Below are positions 26,326-35,586 of a stretch of DNA of 64,000 bases, in pieces. Under the pieces are notes generated by a model. The model saw nothing but the letters and a program-made list of their open reading frames with translations, searched no databases and was not told the DNA's origin. The stretch spans positions 1 through 64,000 of the forward strand of contig CANGYJ010000016.1 of NCBI GenBank assembly GCA_947458455.1. The letters run 5' to 3'. Numbering within the stretch: position 1 is the stretch's first letter; each line of letters opens with the position of its first letter. Made by a program: the position numbers and the translations under genes. Source of the DNA: Verrucomicrobiaceae bacterium. GTDB taxonomy: Bacteria > Verrucomicrobiota > Verrucomicrobiia > Verrucomicrobiales > Verrucomicrobiaceae.

Positions 26326-27426
26326 ATGACCCGCACCGAGGCTTATCTGGCACTCAACCTCATCCCACAGATCGGCCCTGTGCGGGTGAAGAAGCTCCTG
26401 CGGCATTTTGGCAGTCCCGAAGCCATTTTGATGGCGAAAAGTCGCGAGCTCATCGCCGTGGATGGCATCAGTCAGGCTCAGGCAGAGGTCGTTTCCCAAT
26501 GGGAATCGCAGATCGACCTCTCCGGCGAGTTGCAAAAGATCGAACAGCGTGGCCTCAAGCTACTCACGCAGGAGGACCCGCTCTATCCACGGCTACTGCG
26601 AGAAATTCATGATCCACCTGTGCTGCTTTATGTATGGGGCGAACTGCTTCCTCGTGATCACCATGCCATTGGCATCGTGGGCAGCCGCCACGCCACGCAT
26701 TACGGCCTCAGCGCTACGAAAAAACTCTCGTTTCAGATCGCCTACGCTGGCTACACCGTCATCAGCGGACTCGCCCGAGGAATCGATACCGCCGCGCATG
26801 AAGCCGCCCTCGCCGCCAAAGGCCGCACCATTGCTGTTATCGGCTCAGGCATGGGAAAACTCTATCCGCCCGAAAACATGGCCCTTGCTGAGCGCATCGC
26901 CCAAAATGGTGCCGTGCTGAGCGAATACCCCGTGGACCGCATCGCAGATAAACAGACCTTTCCTTACCGAAACCGCATCGTCGCCGGTTGGAGTCATGGC
27001 CTTGTCGTCGTCGAGGCACCCGTTCGCAGCGGCTCGCTCATCACCGCCCAGCAGGCAGCCGATCAAGGCCGAACCGTCTATGCCGTTCCAGGCCCCATTG
27101 ATAAACCCACCTCGGCGGGCTGTAACCGCCTCATTCAGCAAGGTGCCAAGCTCATCATGGACGGTGCAGATGTGCTCGATGACCTGACGAGTCTCTTCCC
27201 CACCGCTCCAAACCCTCCTAAAGTTCAGGAGAGCCTCCCTGCGGCCGAATTGAGCATCGATGAACGCATCCTTTACGACGCCATCGGCGCGGATGAAGCC
27301 CACATCAACGACATCACCACCAAGTCCGGCCTCACTTCCGCCACGGTCAACGCCACACTCATGCGCCTCGAGATGAAGCGCCTCCTTCGTGCCCTCCCAG
27401 GAAGACGCTATGTGCGGCTCGTATAA
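26326..27426 (+). CDS. dprA: DNA-processing protein DprA
   Basis: 366 residues from the ATG at 26326 (MTRTEAYLAL). Loads RecA on incoming single-stranded DNA during natural transformation. N-terminal helical part with IPQIGPVRVKKLLRHFGS; Rossmann-like DprA core with GIVGSRHATHYG, VISGLARGIDTAAH, IAVIGSGMGKLYPPEN and SGSLITAQQAADQGR; C-terminal winged helix (about 305-366). Length and order are normal, so the organism may be transformable, although no com genes are in the window. Confidence 0.95.
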   Translation: MTRTEAYLALNLIPQIGPVRVKKLLRHFGSPEAILMAKSRELIAVDGISQAQAEVVSQWESQIDLSGELQKIEQRGLKLLTQEDPLYPRLLREIHDPPVLLYVWGELLPRDHHAIGIVGSRHATHYGLSATKKLSFQIAYAGYTVISGLARGIDTAAHEAALAAKGRTIAVIGSGMGKLYPPENMALAERIAQNGAVLSEYPVDRIADKQTFPYRNRIVAGWSHGLVVVEAPVRSGSLITAQQAADQGRTVYAVPGPIDKPTSAGCNRLIQQGAKLIMDGADVLDDLTSLFPTAPNPPKVQESLPAAELSIDERILYDAIGADEAHINDITTKSGLTSATVNATLMRLEMKRLLRALPGRRYVRLV

Positions 27427-27454
27427 TCGAGGAAGTAACTTCGAGCGAAGAAAG

Positions 27455-27510
27455 GCTCACACGAAGGCACCAAGCCACGAAACAACTCAATCTTTGTGCC
27501 TTAGTATGAG
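27455..27510. repeat. CACGAAGGCAC-type imperfect inverted repeat
   Basis: Left arm GCTCACACGAAGGCACCAAG and right arm CTTTGTGCCTTAGTATGAG are imperfect reverse complements around CCACGAAACAACTCAAT. It lies between the dprA and feoB stop codons, where there is otherwise nothing I can support. Confidence 0.6.
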
Positions 27511-27630
27511 AATGAATTCACCCAATTTACTTTCCTTTCCACCATCAGGCAGCCTTGAGATCAGGTGCTCTGCGGTGTGAATTCGTGCTGCCGACAGGGA
27601 GTGGTGATGAGGCATCCGCACTCCATCCGA

Positions 27631-29715
27631 TCAATACCCCATCGCGGTGCCGATTTGGAAGACGAGGAGGCTCAAAAGGTACGCGGTGCCGGTCATGTAG
27701 CCAAGTTGGAGCATGGCCCATTTCCAGGAGCCGGTTTCGCGTTTCACGATGGCGATGGTGCTGACGCACTGCATGGCGAAGACGTAGAAGATGAGCAAGC
27801 TGATGCAGACGAGCGGGGAATAGACAGGCTTGCCATCGGGGCGGCGTTCGGCGGCGAGCTTGTCTCGCAGCGGATCGAGATTTTCGTCGTCCTCGCTCTC
27901 GACGGCATAGACGACGCTCATGGTGGAATTGAACACCTCGCGGGCGGCGAAGCTGCCGATCAAGCCAATGCCGATTTTCCAGTCGTAGCCAAGGGGTTTG
28001 ATGGCGGGTTCGATGAAGTGACCGGCCTGGCCAGCGAAGCTGTTGGCAAGTTGCAGCGATTTATCCTCGGTGTCGGTCTTCGGGTAGGTGGAGGCAGCCC
28101 AGATGAGGATGGAGATGCCGAGGATGATGGTGCCGGCACGGACGAGGAAGGCCTTGGCACGCTGCCACACGAGCAGGAGGATGGATTTGAGCGCGGGGCA
28201 CTTATACGGCGGCATTTCGAGGATCATCGGGCTGGCCTCGCCCTTCATGACGCACCTGCTGAAGATCCACGCGAAGATGAAGGCGCTGCCAGTGCCGAGC
28301 GCATAAAGCGCGAGCATGATGCCCGCCTGCGTCCACGCTCCCACCTGCCCCACGGGAAACAAGACGGCGATGAGCAGCGAATACACCGGCAACCGTGCCG
28401 AGCAGGAGGCAAGCGGAGCGATGAGGATGGTGATGAGGCGGTCCTTCGGATTGTCGATGGTCCTCGCGGCCATGACGCCGGGCACGGCGCAGGCGTAAGA
28501 ACTCAGGAACGGCAAGAAGGACTTCCCGTTGAGGCCCACCTTGCTCATCAGCCAGTCCATGATGAAGGCGAGGCGGGACATGTAACCGGTATCCTCCAGG
28601 ATGCCGATGAAGAAGAAGAGGATCAAAATCTGCGGCAGGAAGATGACCACGCCGCTCACACCGGGCACCACGCCATTGACGATGAGATCACGCAGGTCGC
28701 CAGGCCCCATGAGCGTCTCCACCCAGGCACCGAGATCGCCGAAGATGCCCTCGATCCAACCCATCGGTCCTTCGGCGACGCGAAAGATGAGGTAGAAGAG
28801 GATGCCGAGCACGAGCAGCAGATTCACAAAGCCGAGCACGGGATGGAGGAAGATGCGGTCGAGCTTGTCGGTGATCGTTTCCTTCTCCTGATCGGGGCGC
28901 TTCAGCACCTCAGCGCAGAGTTTTTCGATGCTGCGGTAGCGTTCGGCCACGAGATCGTCCTCCCAGCCGGGGAAGGCGGCATCAATGCTCTGCCGCAGCT
29001 CGTGGATGCGGCTCATCTGCGCATCGGCGAGGCCGGAGTGCGTGGGATCGTGACCAGAAAGAAGGTAGAGCGGCTCCAGCAGCGAGGCCTTGGCATGAAT
29101 GGCCCCCGTTTGGCAGAGCGGGCCACGGCTACTCTCCAAAGCCGCACGCACCCCGGCGGGGATGTCGGCGCTCCGCCATTTCGTGGCGGGCACATCCTCG
29201 CGACTCAGCGCGACTTTCAGCTCGATGAGGCCCTGGCCGTTGACGGCCTGTGTTTTAACCACGGGAATGCCGAGGAGGTCGCTGAGCTTCGCGGCGTCGA
29301 TACGCCACTCGCGCTGCTCGGCCACGTCGGCCATGTTGAGCACCAAAATGGTCGGCAGGCCGAGTTCGAGCACCTGGCTGACCATGTAGAGGTTTCGCTC
29401 GATGTTCGCGGAATCGACCACGCACACGACGCGGTCCGGCCGCGGCGTCTCGGAGCGTCGGCCGAGCAAAACATCCCGCAAAACGGCCTCGTCAGGCGAG
29501 CGAGCATTCAGGCTGTAAGCGCCCGGCAGGTCGATCAGCCGCAGCTTTTTACCGTGCTGGCTGTAGCACTCGCCGATCTTCTTTTCGACGGTGACGCCGG
29601 GGTAGTTGGCGACCTTCTGCTTGAGGCCGGTGAGCAGGTTGAAGAGCGTGGTTTTACCCGAATTCGGGTTCCCCACGATGGCGATCAGCGGCGTCTCGGC
29701 AGCGGCGGTGCTCAT
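27631..29715 (-). CDS. feoB: Ferrous iron transport protein B
   Basis: 694 residues. Inner-membrane Fe(II) transporter with an N-terminal G domain: G1 GNPNSGKTT, G2 around YPGVTVEKK, G3 DLPGAYSLNA, G4 LNMAD. The C-terminal two thirds hold the Gate and core helices (VSGVVIFLPQILILFFFIG, ILEDTGYMSR, SYACAVPGVMAART). Its start overlaps the feoA stop by 4 bases, so the two are cotranslated. I do not see a convincing Fur box upstream of the pair. Confidence 0.96.
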   Translation of the reverse strand: MSTAAAETPLIAIVGNPNSGKTTLFNLLTGLKQKVANYPGVTVEKKIGECYSQHGKKLRLIDLPGAYSLNARSPDEAVLRDVLLGRRSETPRPDRVVCVVDSANIERNLYMVSQVLELGLPTILVLNMADVAEQREWRIDAAKLSDLLGIPVVKTQAVNGQGLIELKVALSREDVPATKWRSADIPAGVRAALESSRGPLCQTGAIHAKASLLEPLYLLSGHDPTHSGLADAQMSRIHELRQSIDAAFPGWEDDLVAERYRSIEKLCAEVLKRPDQEKETITDKLDRIFLHPVLGFVNLLLVLGILFYLIFRVAEGPMGWIEGIFGDLGAWVETLMGPGDLRDLIVNGVVPGVSGVVIFLPQILILFFFIGILEDTGYMSRLAFIMDWLMSKVGLNGKSFLPFLSSYACAVPGVMAARTIDNPKDRLITILIAPLASCSARLPVYSLLIAVLFPVGQVGAWTQAGIMLALYALGTGSAFIFAWIFSRCVMKGEASPMILEMPPYKCPALKSILLLVWQRAKAFLVRAGTIILGISILIWAASTYPKTDTEDKSLQLANSFAGQAGHFIEPAIKPLGYDWKIGIGLIGSFAAREVFNSTMSVVYAVESEDDENLDPLRDKLAAERRPDGKPVYSPLVCISLLIFYVFAMQCVSTIAIVKRETGSWKWAMLQLGYMTGTAYLLSLLVFQIGTAMGY

Positions 29716-29945
29716 GCGGCGACGGGAGCGATGGCAATGAAAGCCGCCTCGTGGTTGCGCATGGAAAGCTGGGAGCCACGCACGCTGATCTCAATCGGCT
29801 CGCCCAGTGGGGCGCGGCGCGTCACACGGATGCGGGTGCCGGGAACGATGCCCATTTCCCGCAAGCGGGTGAGGCAGGAGCGGCCGGTGGGCATGGCCTG
29901 CACGATGGCATCGGTGCCAATGGGGAGTTCAGCTAGGGTGGACAT
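29712..29945 (-). CDS. feoA: Ferrous iron transport protein A
   Basis: 77 residues from the ATG at 29945 (MSTLAELPIG); longer frames upstream run into repeat DNA. Small SH3-like FeoA domain: CLTRLREMGIVPGTRIRVTRRAPLG is the typical core, ending EAAFIAIAP. Helps FeoB function at the inner face of the membrane. First gene of feoAB. Confidence 0.93.
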   Translation of the reverse strand: MSTLAELPIGTDAIVQAMPTGRSCLTRLREMGIVPGTRIRVTRRAPLGEPIEISVRGSQLSMRNHEAAFIAIAPVAA

Positions 29946-30158
29946 GGCTGGGATGACGAAATCAGAAGGACGAATGACAAAACGTAGATGCAATTGAGAC
30001 TCTGTCGCAAAGTTTGACCCGAAAGTAACGAAAGGCGCATGGGGTGCAATGGCCGAATTGGGACGAATTTTGTCGCTCCGCAGCCATTCGGACCGCGAGG
30101 ACAGGACGACCGCCTCTTTGGAAGGAAATTTCAAGCCGGCTGACAGCCGATGGGGGCA

Positions 30159-30246
30159 GCAAATACCTCTCTGTGCTCCTCTGTGTGCTCTGTGGTGAAC
30201 CCATCCGACCTACCACCGAGGGCACGGAGGAGCACAGAGGATTTGC
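30159..30246. repeat. CTCTGTG-type long inverted repeat
   Basis: Left arm GCAAATACCTCTCTGTGCTC continuing CTCTGTGTGCTCTGTGG, right arm CCACCGAGGGCACGG continuing AGGAGCACAGAGGATTTGC. The arms are near-perfect reverse complements of about 35 bases. It occupies the middle of the 385-base gap between feoA and the sialidase gene. Nothing else there can be supported. Confidence 0.75.
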
Positions 30247-30330
30247 AAGAGGCTCAATGAGGTTTGGATTTTTCTGCCCCATTTGCTGTCAGCATCAGGT
30301 ATCTATTTATGCACTGTGGCATGATTCCCT

Positions 30331-31491
30331 TTACTCCAGTTTCCAAGTCGCCTGTCGCAGCACGGCGTGGGTAAGCGCCTTCATCTTTTCATACCAGACG
30401 GTCAGCAGCGTGCCATCGCCAAGCTCCACGGTGCTCGGATACCCGAGATCGCCGCCTGCACCGTCGCCGGAGAGAATGATGGGTTCGCTCCAGGTTTGGC
30501 CGTTGTCGGTGCTGAGGCGGGCTTGATTGCCAAAGGGCGGGCGGCGGTGGCCGTAGGTCATGACGAGGCGGCCATCACGCCGTTTTAGCAGGTGGCTGGG
30601 CAGGCCCCAGACACCGATGGAATGCGGCAGGGTCCAGGTCTTGCCGCCGTCTTTGGATTCGCTCTGGAGAGTCTCGCCTTTGTTGGCGGTGTTGTGATTG
30701 CGGATCTGGGCGATGATCGTGCCATCCGCTGCCTCAACGGCATGCAGTTCGTGCAGGCCTTTCGGCACTTCATCGCCGGGGCGGGTCGGAATCTCCGAAA
30801 GCCACTGCCAGGTGAGGCCATCGTCCTTGGATTCAGCGGCTCCGATCTTCTTGTCACCGGTCCAGAGCTGTTTGCCGAGGTATAGAAGGCGACCGTCCTT
30901 GAGCTGGATGGGGCCGTGGGGACTGTTCACGACCGTGGGAATGCGGGGCGACCAGGTTTTGCCGCCGTCGGTGCTTCGGATGAGCCACTCGCCGAGTTCC
31001 GCCTTTCGTTCTTCGTCATTGAGACGCTCGTGAGCGGCCTTCCAGCGGGCGAAACGCTCTGCTGGCATGGCTTTGGATACCCAGCCCTTGTCGGTGTGCT
31101 CGGCCATCATGGTGGCCTTTTTGAAACTATCCTCGTAAGCCAGCGAGGTGAAGGTGGTGACCAACAGCGTGCCCTTGGCCGTTTCGAGCACGCCGGAGTC
31201 GCGGTCATCCGTGGCGCTATCGTGCAGCACGCGGGGGAAGGTCCATGTTTTGCCTTCATCACGAGAGGTCATCGAGCAAACCTGCCCGAAGGGGCACACA
31301 TGCGATTCGCGTCCGCCGGACCACGACACCCAAAGCTCGCCATTCGCCCGCCGTGCCACGGTGGGCCAGCCGTTATAGAGATCGAGCTGCGGTGAGATGA
31401 TCTTCGTTTCGAGAATCGTGGCCTTGGGAGGCTCGGCCTGGGCCAGAAACGGGAAAGCAATGGCGGCGGCGAAGAGGAGTCGAGGAGTCAT
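30331..31491 (-). CDS. Exported sialidase-like BNR-repeat protein
   Basis: 386 residues from the ATG at 31491, chosen for its signal peptide (MTPRLLFAAAIAFPFLAQA). The mature part is a six-bladed propeller with five clear Asp boxes: SRDEGKTW, STDGGKTW, SKDDGLTW, SKDGGKTW and STDNGQTW. Related to exo-alpha-sialidases and to BNR proteins of unknown function that are common in Verrucomicrobia and Planctomycetes. I cannot confirm the arginine triad of a true sialidase, so glycoside hydrolysis is likely but not proven. Probably periplasmic or secreted. Confidence 0.87.
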   Translation of the reverse strand: MTPRLLFAAAIAFPFLAQAEPPKATILETKIISPQLDLYNGWPTVARRANGELWVSWSGGRESHVCPFGQVCSMTSRDEGKTWTFPRVLHDSATDDRDSGVLETAKGTLLVTTFTSLAYEDSFKKATMMAEHTDKGWVSKAMPAERFARWKAAHERLNDEERKAELGEWLIRSTDGGKTWSPRIPTVVNSPHGPIQLKDGRLLYLGKQLWTGDKKIGAAESKDDGLTWQWLSEIPTRPGDEVPKGLHELHAVEAADGTIIAQIRNHNTANKGETLQSESKDGGKTWTLPHSIGVWGLPSHLLKRRDGRLVMTYGHRRPPFGNQARLSTDNGQTWSEPIILSGDGAGGDLGYPSTVELGDGTLLTVWYEKMKALTHAVLRQATWKLE

Positions 31492-31584
31492 GGTGCTGGA
31501 GAATACGGCCGCATCCGTGGCGGGCTTCAGAGTGGGCGCTGGTTTCATGACGAGGCCACCTTCCTTACAGGAGGCTTTGTATTC

Positions 31585-31678
31585 TAACGCGAATGAAAAC
31601 AGGAACCGAATGGCCACAAATCTGGCGTCACGTCGCTATTCGAGGTCATTCGATGTTCATTCGGATGGGTTCGCGTTA
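31585..31678. repeat. CGAATG-type palindromic element, second copy
   Basis: Begins TAACGCGAATGAAAAC and ends GGGTTCGCGTTA, giving perfect 9-base inverted ends TAACGCGAA/TTCGCGTTA. The inside is made of CCGAATGGCCAC and GCTATTCGAGGTCATTCG words. Same plan as the element at 8770-8892 but without the tandem expansion. It fills the gap between the sialidase and potB-like genes, which are divergent. Confidence 0.75.
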
Positions 31679-31743
31679 AAAGCCAGAGGCCACGACCCGG
31701 CTTGATTTTGAGGCAATCACGCACTCTTTGGCCCGCCCTGCTC

Positions 31744-32592
31744 ATGAACTGCCGTCGCGAATGCCTCCTCACCCTGCCCTCTCTGGCATGGATGCTGGCG
31801 TTTTTTGCCGTTCCGGCCGGTTTGGTGGTCTCGATGGCCTTTCGACCTTCCGACCTTCGCGGTGGCATAGGCGAAGGCTGGAGCCTTGATACGCTGAAAG
31901 CCGTGGTGGAGGCCGGTTACCTGCCGGTGGTGTGGCAAACGGTTTGGCTCAGCGCCGTGACCGCCGTAATCTGCCTCGCCCTGGCCTTGCCAATGGCCTT
32001 TCACATCGCCCGCGTCAGCGAGGGATGGAGGCGGCTGCTCCTGCTGCTCGTGGTGGTGCCGTTTCTCACGAATTTCATCATTCGCATCTTTGCCTGGAAA
32101 TCCCTGCTGCATCCCGAAGGGGCTCTCACGCAGCTTTTGATCTGCTGCGGCCTCGTCTCCGAGGATGCCATGCTGCTGAACAACGCGGGGGCCGTGCTGC
32201 TGGTGCTCGTTTACACCCAACTGCCCTTTGCCATCCTGCCGCTCTACGCGGCGGCGGAGAAGTTTGATTTTCAACTGCTCGATGCCGCCCGCGACCTCGG
32301 TGCCAGCCCGTGGAAGGCGTTTTGGCGCGTGTTTGTGCCCGGCGTGCGTCGCGGCCTGATGTCGGCGGCGCTGATGGTCTTTGTCTGCGCCCTCGGCCAG
32401 TATGTCATCCCGCAGTTCATCGGCGGTCCGAGCGATGAGATGCTCGGCAACAAGATCACCCAGCGTGCCTTTGGCGACCGCAACCTGCCGCACGCCAGCG
32501 CCCTCGCGGCCTGCCTGATGCTGGCCATGCTCGTGCCGATGCTGCTCGCGGCGCTTTGGCGGCGACTGTTTGGAAAGGAGGCCGCGTCGTGA
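31744..32592 (+). CDS. potB: PotB-type ABC transporter permease
   Basis: 282 residues from the ATG at 31744; a TTG at 31702 would add 14. Inner-membrane permease of the spermidine/putrescine type with six helices and the EAA loop DAARDLGASPWKAFWRVFVP, followed by GQYVIPQFIGGPSDEMLGN, a segment typical of PotB. The potC-like gene overlaps by 4 bases. Neither the ATPase (PotA) nor the binding protein (PotD) is in the window, so the partners must be elsewhere; another small cationic or amino-acid substrate is possible. Confidence 0.87.
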   Translation: MNCRRECLLTLPSLAWMLAFFAVPAGLVVSMAFRPSDLRGGIGEGWSLDTLKAVVEAGYLPVVWQTVWLSAVTAVICLALALPMAFHIARVSEGWRRLLLLLVVVPFLTNFIIRIFAWKSLLHPEGALTQLLICCGLVSEDAMLLNNAGAVLLVLVYTQLPFAILPLYAAAEKFDFQLLDAARDLGASPWKAFWRVFVPGVRRGLMSAALMVFVCALGQYVIPQFIGGPSDEMLGNKITQRAFGDRNLPHASALAACLMLAMLVPMLLAALWRRLFGKEAAS

Positions 32593-33356
32593 AGAGATCG
32601 TGGTTCCCTGCCCTCGTCACGCTGGCCGTGCTGGCGTTCTTTTTCGCGCCGCTGGCCATGCTGGTGCTGAATTCCTTCAATGCCTCCCGCTTCGGCGGCG
32701 AGTGGGAGGGCTTCACCTGGCAATGGTATGAGAAGCTTCGCGAGGCCGACGAGGTCTGGGACGCCCTTTTCATCACGCTGAAGATCGCCGCCGTGTCCTC
32801 CATCACCGCGATGCTGCTCGGCACGCTGGCCGCACTGGCGCTGCATCGCTTCAAATCCTGGCTGCAAAGCCTGCACTCCATGCTGGTGACGCTGCCACTA
32901 GTGATGCCGGACATCCTGATGGGTATGTCGCTGCTCGCCTTCTTCGTCGCTCTCGGCGTGGAACTGGGCATGACGACCATCTGGATCGCCCATGTGACCT
33001 TCAGCGTGAGTTTTGTGACCATGGTGGTGCTCGGCCGCTTGCAGGACTTCGATTTCACCCTGCTCGATGCCGCCCGCGATCTCGGGGCCACGCCCTGGAC
33101 GGCCACGCGGAAGGTTCTCGTGCCGCTGCTGCTGCCCGGCATTCTCGCCGGAGGTCTGCTGGCCTTCACGCTGTCCATCGACGACTACGTCATCACCTTC
33201 TTCGTCAGCGGTCCCGGCACCACCACGCTGCCGCTACGCGTCGCCAGCATGATGAAAGGCCGCAACCTGCCCATGATCAACGCCCTGAGCACCCTCATGA
33301 TCGCCAGCACCTTCCTCCTGGCGGCTTTGGCCTTCCGGTTGGAGAGGAGGAGGTAG
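32589..33356 (+). CDS. potC: PotC-type ABC transporter permease
   Basis: 255 residues from a GTG at 32589 that overlaps the potB stop (GTGA). Six helices; the EAA loop is DAARDLGATPWTATRKVLVP, followed by AFTLSIDDYVITFFVSGPGTT, characteristic of PotC. Forms the second half of the membrane channel with the upstream product. The next gene, ppk, starts only 31 bases downstream and could be cotranscribed. Confidence 0.9.
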   Translation: MKRSWFPALVTLAVLAFFFAPLAMLVLNSFNASRFGGEWEGFTWQWYEKLREADEVWDALFITLKIAAVSSITAMLLGTLAALALHRFKSWLQSLHSMLVTLPLVMPDILMGMSLLAFFVALGVELGMTTIWIAHVTFSVSFVTMVVLGRLQDFDFTLLDAARDLGATPWTATRKVLVPLLLPGILAGGLLAFTLSIDDYVITFFVSGPGTTTLPLRVASMMKGRNLPMINALSTLMIASTFLLAALAFRLERRR

Positions 33357-33386
33357 TCGTCACTTGCCACAGCCTCACCCCGCCCC

Positions 33387-35537
33387 ATGATGACGGGACA
33401 GATGCCCCCGACAGAGACCCCGAAATTCGTCTTCACTGAAGAACACTTTATCAACCGCGAGCTGAGCTGGCTGGCCTTCAATTCCCGCGTGCTGGATGAG
33501 GCCGCCCGTGCCGATCTGCCGGTGCTGGAACGCGTCAAATTCATCGCCATCACCGCATCGAACCTCGACGAGTTTTTCATGGTCCGCGTGGGCGGCCTCC
33601 AGGCGATGCGGGAGCAGGGCAAACGCGTCAAAGACAACGCCGGGCTCTCGCCCACGCAGCTTTGGGAGCAGATTCAGCAGCAGGCTGGAGCCTTCGTGGC
33701 CCGCCAGTATGAGATCCTCAATGGCCAGCTTTTGCCGATGCTGCGCGAGAAAGGCATCCGCCGCCTCACCGCCTCGGAACTCACCACTGGCCAGCGCACG
33801 CATCTGCACGATTATTTTGTCGAGCACATCGCCCCGGTGCTCTCACCGGTGGCTCTGGATGCCGAGCAGCCCCGCGCTAATATCCCGGCGCTGCACATCG
33901 TGATCATCTGCACGGTGCAGAACGGCGAAAACGGCCAAACGGAAAAGCGAAATGCCATCCTCGTGCTGCCACAGGCTCCCACGCTGCCGCGCCACATCGT
34001 GGTGCCCGATCCAGATGGCGGCGAGCACCTTTACATGAACGTCGAAGACGTCGTGAGCCTCTTCATCGGCGATTTCTTCCCCTCCGAAAAGGTCACCGCC
34101 ACCGCCCGCTTCCGCGTGAGCCGAAACACCGACATCACCCTCGATGACGAAGGTGCCTTTGACCTCGCCAGCGAAATGGAAGCCATCCTGGAGAAACGCC
34201 AAAGTGGCGCTGCCATCCGCATCGAAATCGAGGCCGGTGCCCCAAGAAACCTGGTGAAGGTCATCCGCGAGCTTTGCGGCTCCAAAGGCCCGCAAATCTA
34301 CGAAGTGAATGGCGAGCTCGATCTTCGCGGTTACTACGCCATTTCGAGCCTGGCTGGCTTTGAGGAGCTGAAAGTGGTGCCATGGGAAAGCCAGCCCTGC
34401 ACCGCCATCCAGCCCGGTGAGAGCATCTTCGACGCCATCAAGCGTGGCGATATCCTGATGCAGCATCCGTATGAGAGCTTTGATCCCATCCTCTCGCTCG
34501 TCGAGGAGGCTGCGGAAGATCCCGATGTCATCGCCATCAAGCAGATCCTTTACCGCACCGCGAAGAACAGCCGCATCATCTCCGCCCTTATCCGCGCCGC
34601 CCAGGCCGGAAAGCACGTCACCGTGCTCGTCGAGCTGAAGGCCCGCTTTGACGAGGCCCGCAATCTCGAACGTGCTGGCGATCTCATCAACGCGGGTGCC
34701 CAGATCATCTACGGCGTCGCCGGACTCAAAACCCACGCCAAGGTCTGCCTCGTCATGCGACGCGAATCCGGCCGCCTGATGCGCTACATGCACTTCGGCA
34801 CCGGAAACTACAACGAATCCACCGCCAAGCTCTACACCGACATCAGCGTGCTCACTTGCCGCGCCGAATTCGGCAGCGATGCCTCCGCGTTCTTCAATAC
34901 CGTCACCGGCCGCTCCCGCTTCGTGCATTTCGAGAAGATCTCGATGGCACCCTTCGGCCTGCGTGAACGTCTCGTCTCCCTCATCCGCAGCGAGGGCGAG
35001 CGTGCCCGCCAGGGCGAGACCGCTGAGATCATGCTCAAGATGAACGCCCTCGAAGACCGCGAGATGATCGAGGCGCTCTACGAGGCATCCCACGCGGGCG
35101 TGAAGATTCGCCTCAACATCCGCGGCATCTGCTGCCTCCGCCCTGGTGTGAAGGGCCTGAGCGAAAACATCAGCGTCGTCAGCATCATCGACCGCTACCT
35201 GGAGCACGCCCGCGTCTTCTGGTTCCGCCAGGGTGGCAAAAACGCCGTCTTCATCGCCAGCGCCGATTTCATGAATCGCAACCTGAGCAAGCGAGTCGAG
35301 CTGCTCGTGCCCGTGGAGGACAAAGAAGCCCGCAAACGACTCACGCACATCTTGGAGACCCACTTCAAAGACACCTCCCGCGGCCGCATCCTCCGCCCCG
35401 ATGGCACCTGGATCATCCCCGCGACTCCCAGCGCCAAGGTCATTCGCTCACAAGATGTCTTTGCCAAAGAAGCCGCCAAGCGTGCCAAGCAAAACACCGC
35501 CGCCGACGTGCTCGTGCCGCACACGCCGAAGAGCTAA
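33387..35537 (+). CDS. ppk1: Polyphosphate kinase 1
   Basis: 716 residues. Makes long-chain polyphosphate from ATP. N-terminal domain NRELSWLAFNSRVLDEA, KFIAITASNLDEFFMVR; head domain in the middle; then the two phospholipase-D-like catalytic domains with the autophosphorylated histidine in GLKTHAKVCLV (His450) and MHFGTGNYNE. The late KRVELLVPVED segment is present. Length is normal. Polyphosphate storage alongside cyanophycin storage fits a reserve-building cell, but the two loci are 8 kb apart. Confidence 0.95.
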   Translation: MMTGQMPPTETPKFVFTEEHFINRELSWLAFNSRVLDEAARADLPVLERVKFIAITASNLDEFFMVRVGGLQAMREQGKRVKDNAGLSPTQLWEQIQQQAGAFVARQYEILNGQLLPMLREKGIRRLTASELTTGQRTHLHDYFVEHIAPVLSPVALDAEQPRANIPALHIVIICTVQNGENGQTEKRNAILVLPQAPTLPRHIVVPDPDGGEHLYMNVEDVVSLFIGDFFPSEKVTATARFRVSRNTDITLDDEGAFDLASEMEAILEKRQSGAAIRIEIEAGAPRNLVKVIRELCGSKGPQIYEVNGELDLRGYYAISSLAGFEELKVVPWESQPCTAIQPGESIFDAIKRGDILMQHPYESFDPILSLVEEAAEDPDVIAIKQILYRTAKNSRIISALIRAAQAGKHVTVLVELKARFDEARNLERAGDLINAGAQIIYGVAGLKTHAKVCLVMRRESGRLMRYMHFGTGNYNESTAKLYTDISVLTCRAEFGSDASAFFNTVTGRSRFVHFEKISMAPFGLRERLVSLIRSEGERARQGETAEIMLKMNALEDREMIEALYEASHAGVKIRLNIRGICCLRPGVKGLSENISVVSIIDRYLEHARVFWFRQGGKNAVFIASADFMNRNLSKRVELLVPVEDKEARKRLTHILETHFKDTSRGRILRPDGTWIIPATPSAKVIRSQDVFAKEAAKRAKQNTAADVLVPHTPKS

Positions 35538-35586
35538 TTTGATCGTGACAAGCGAGAGTCGGCTGCCCTACGATCTAGGCACCGCC

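Noticed and set aside
29946-30010. Fur box upstream of feoA
   Set aside because: I could not find a 19-base palindrome close to the Fur consensus; only weak A/T-rich matches.
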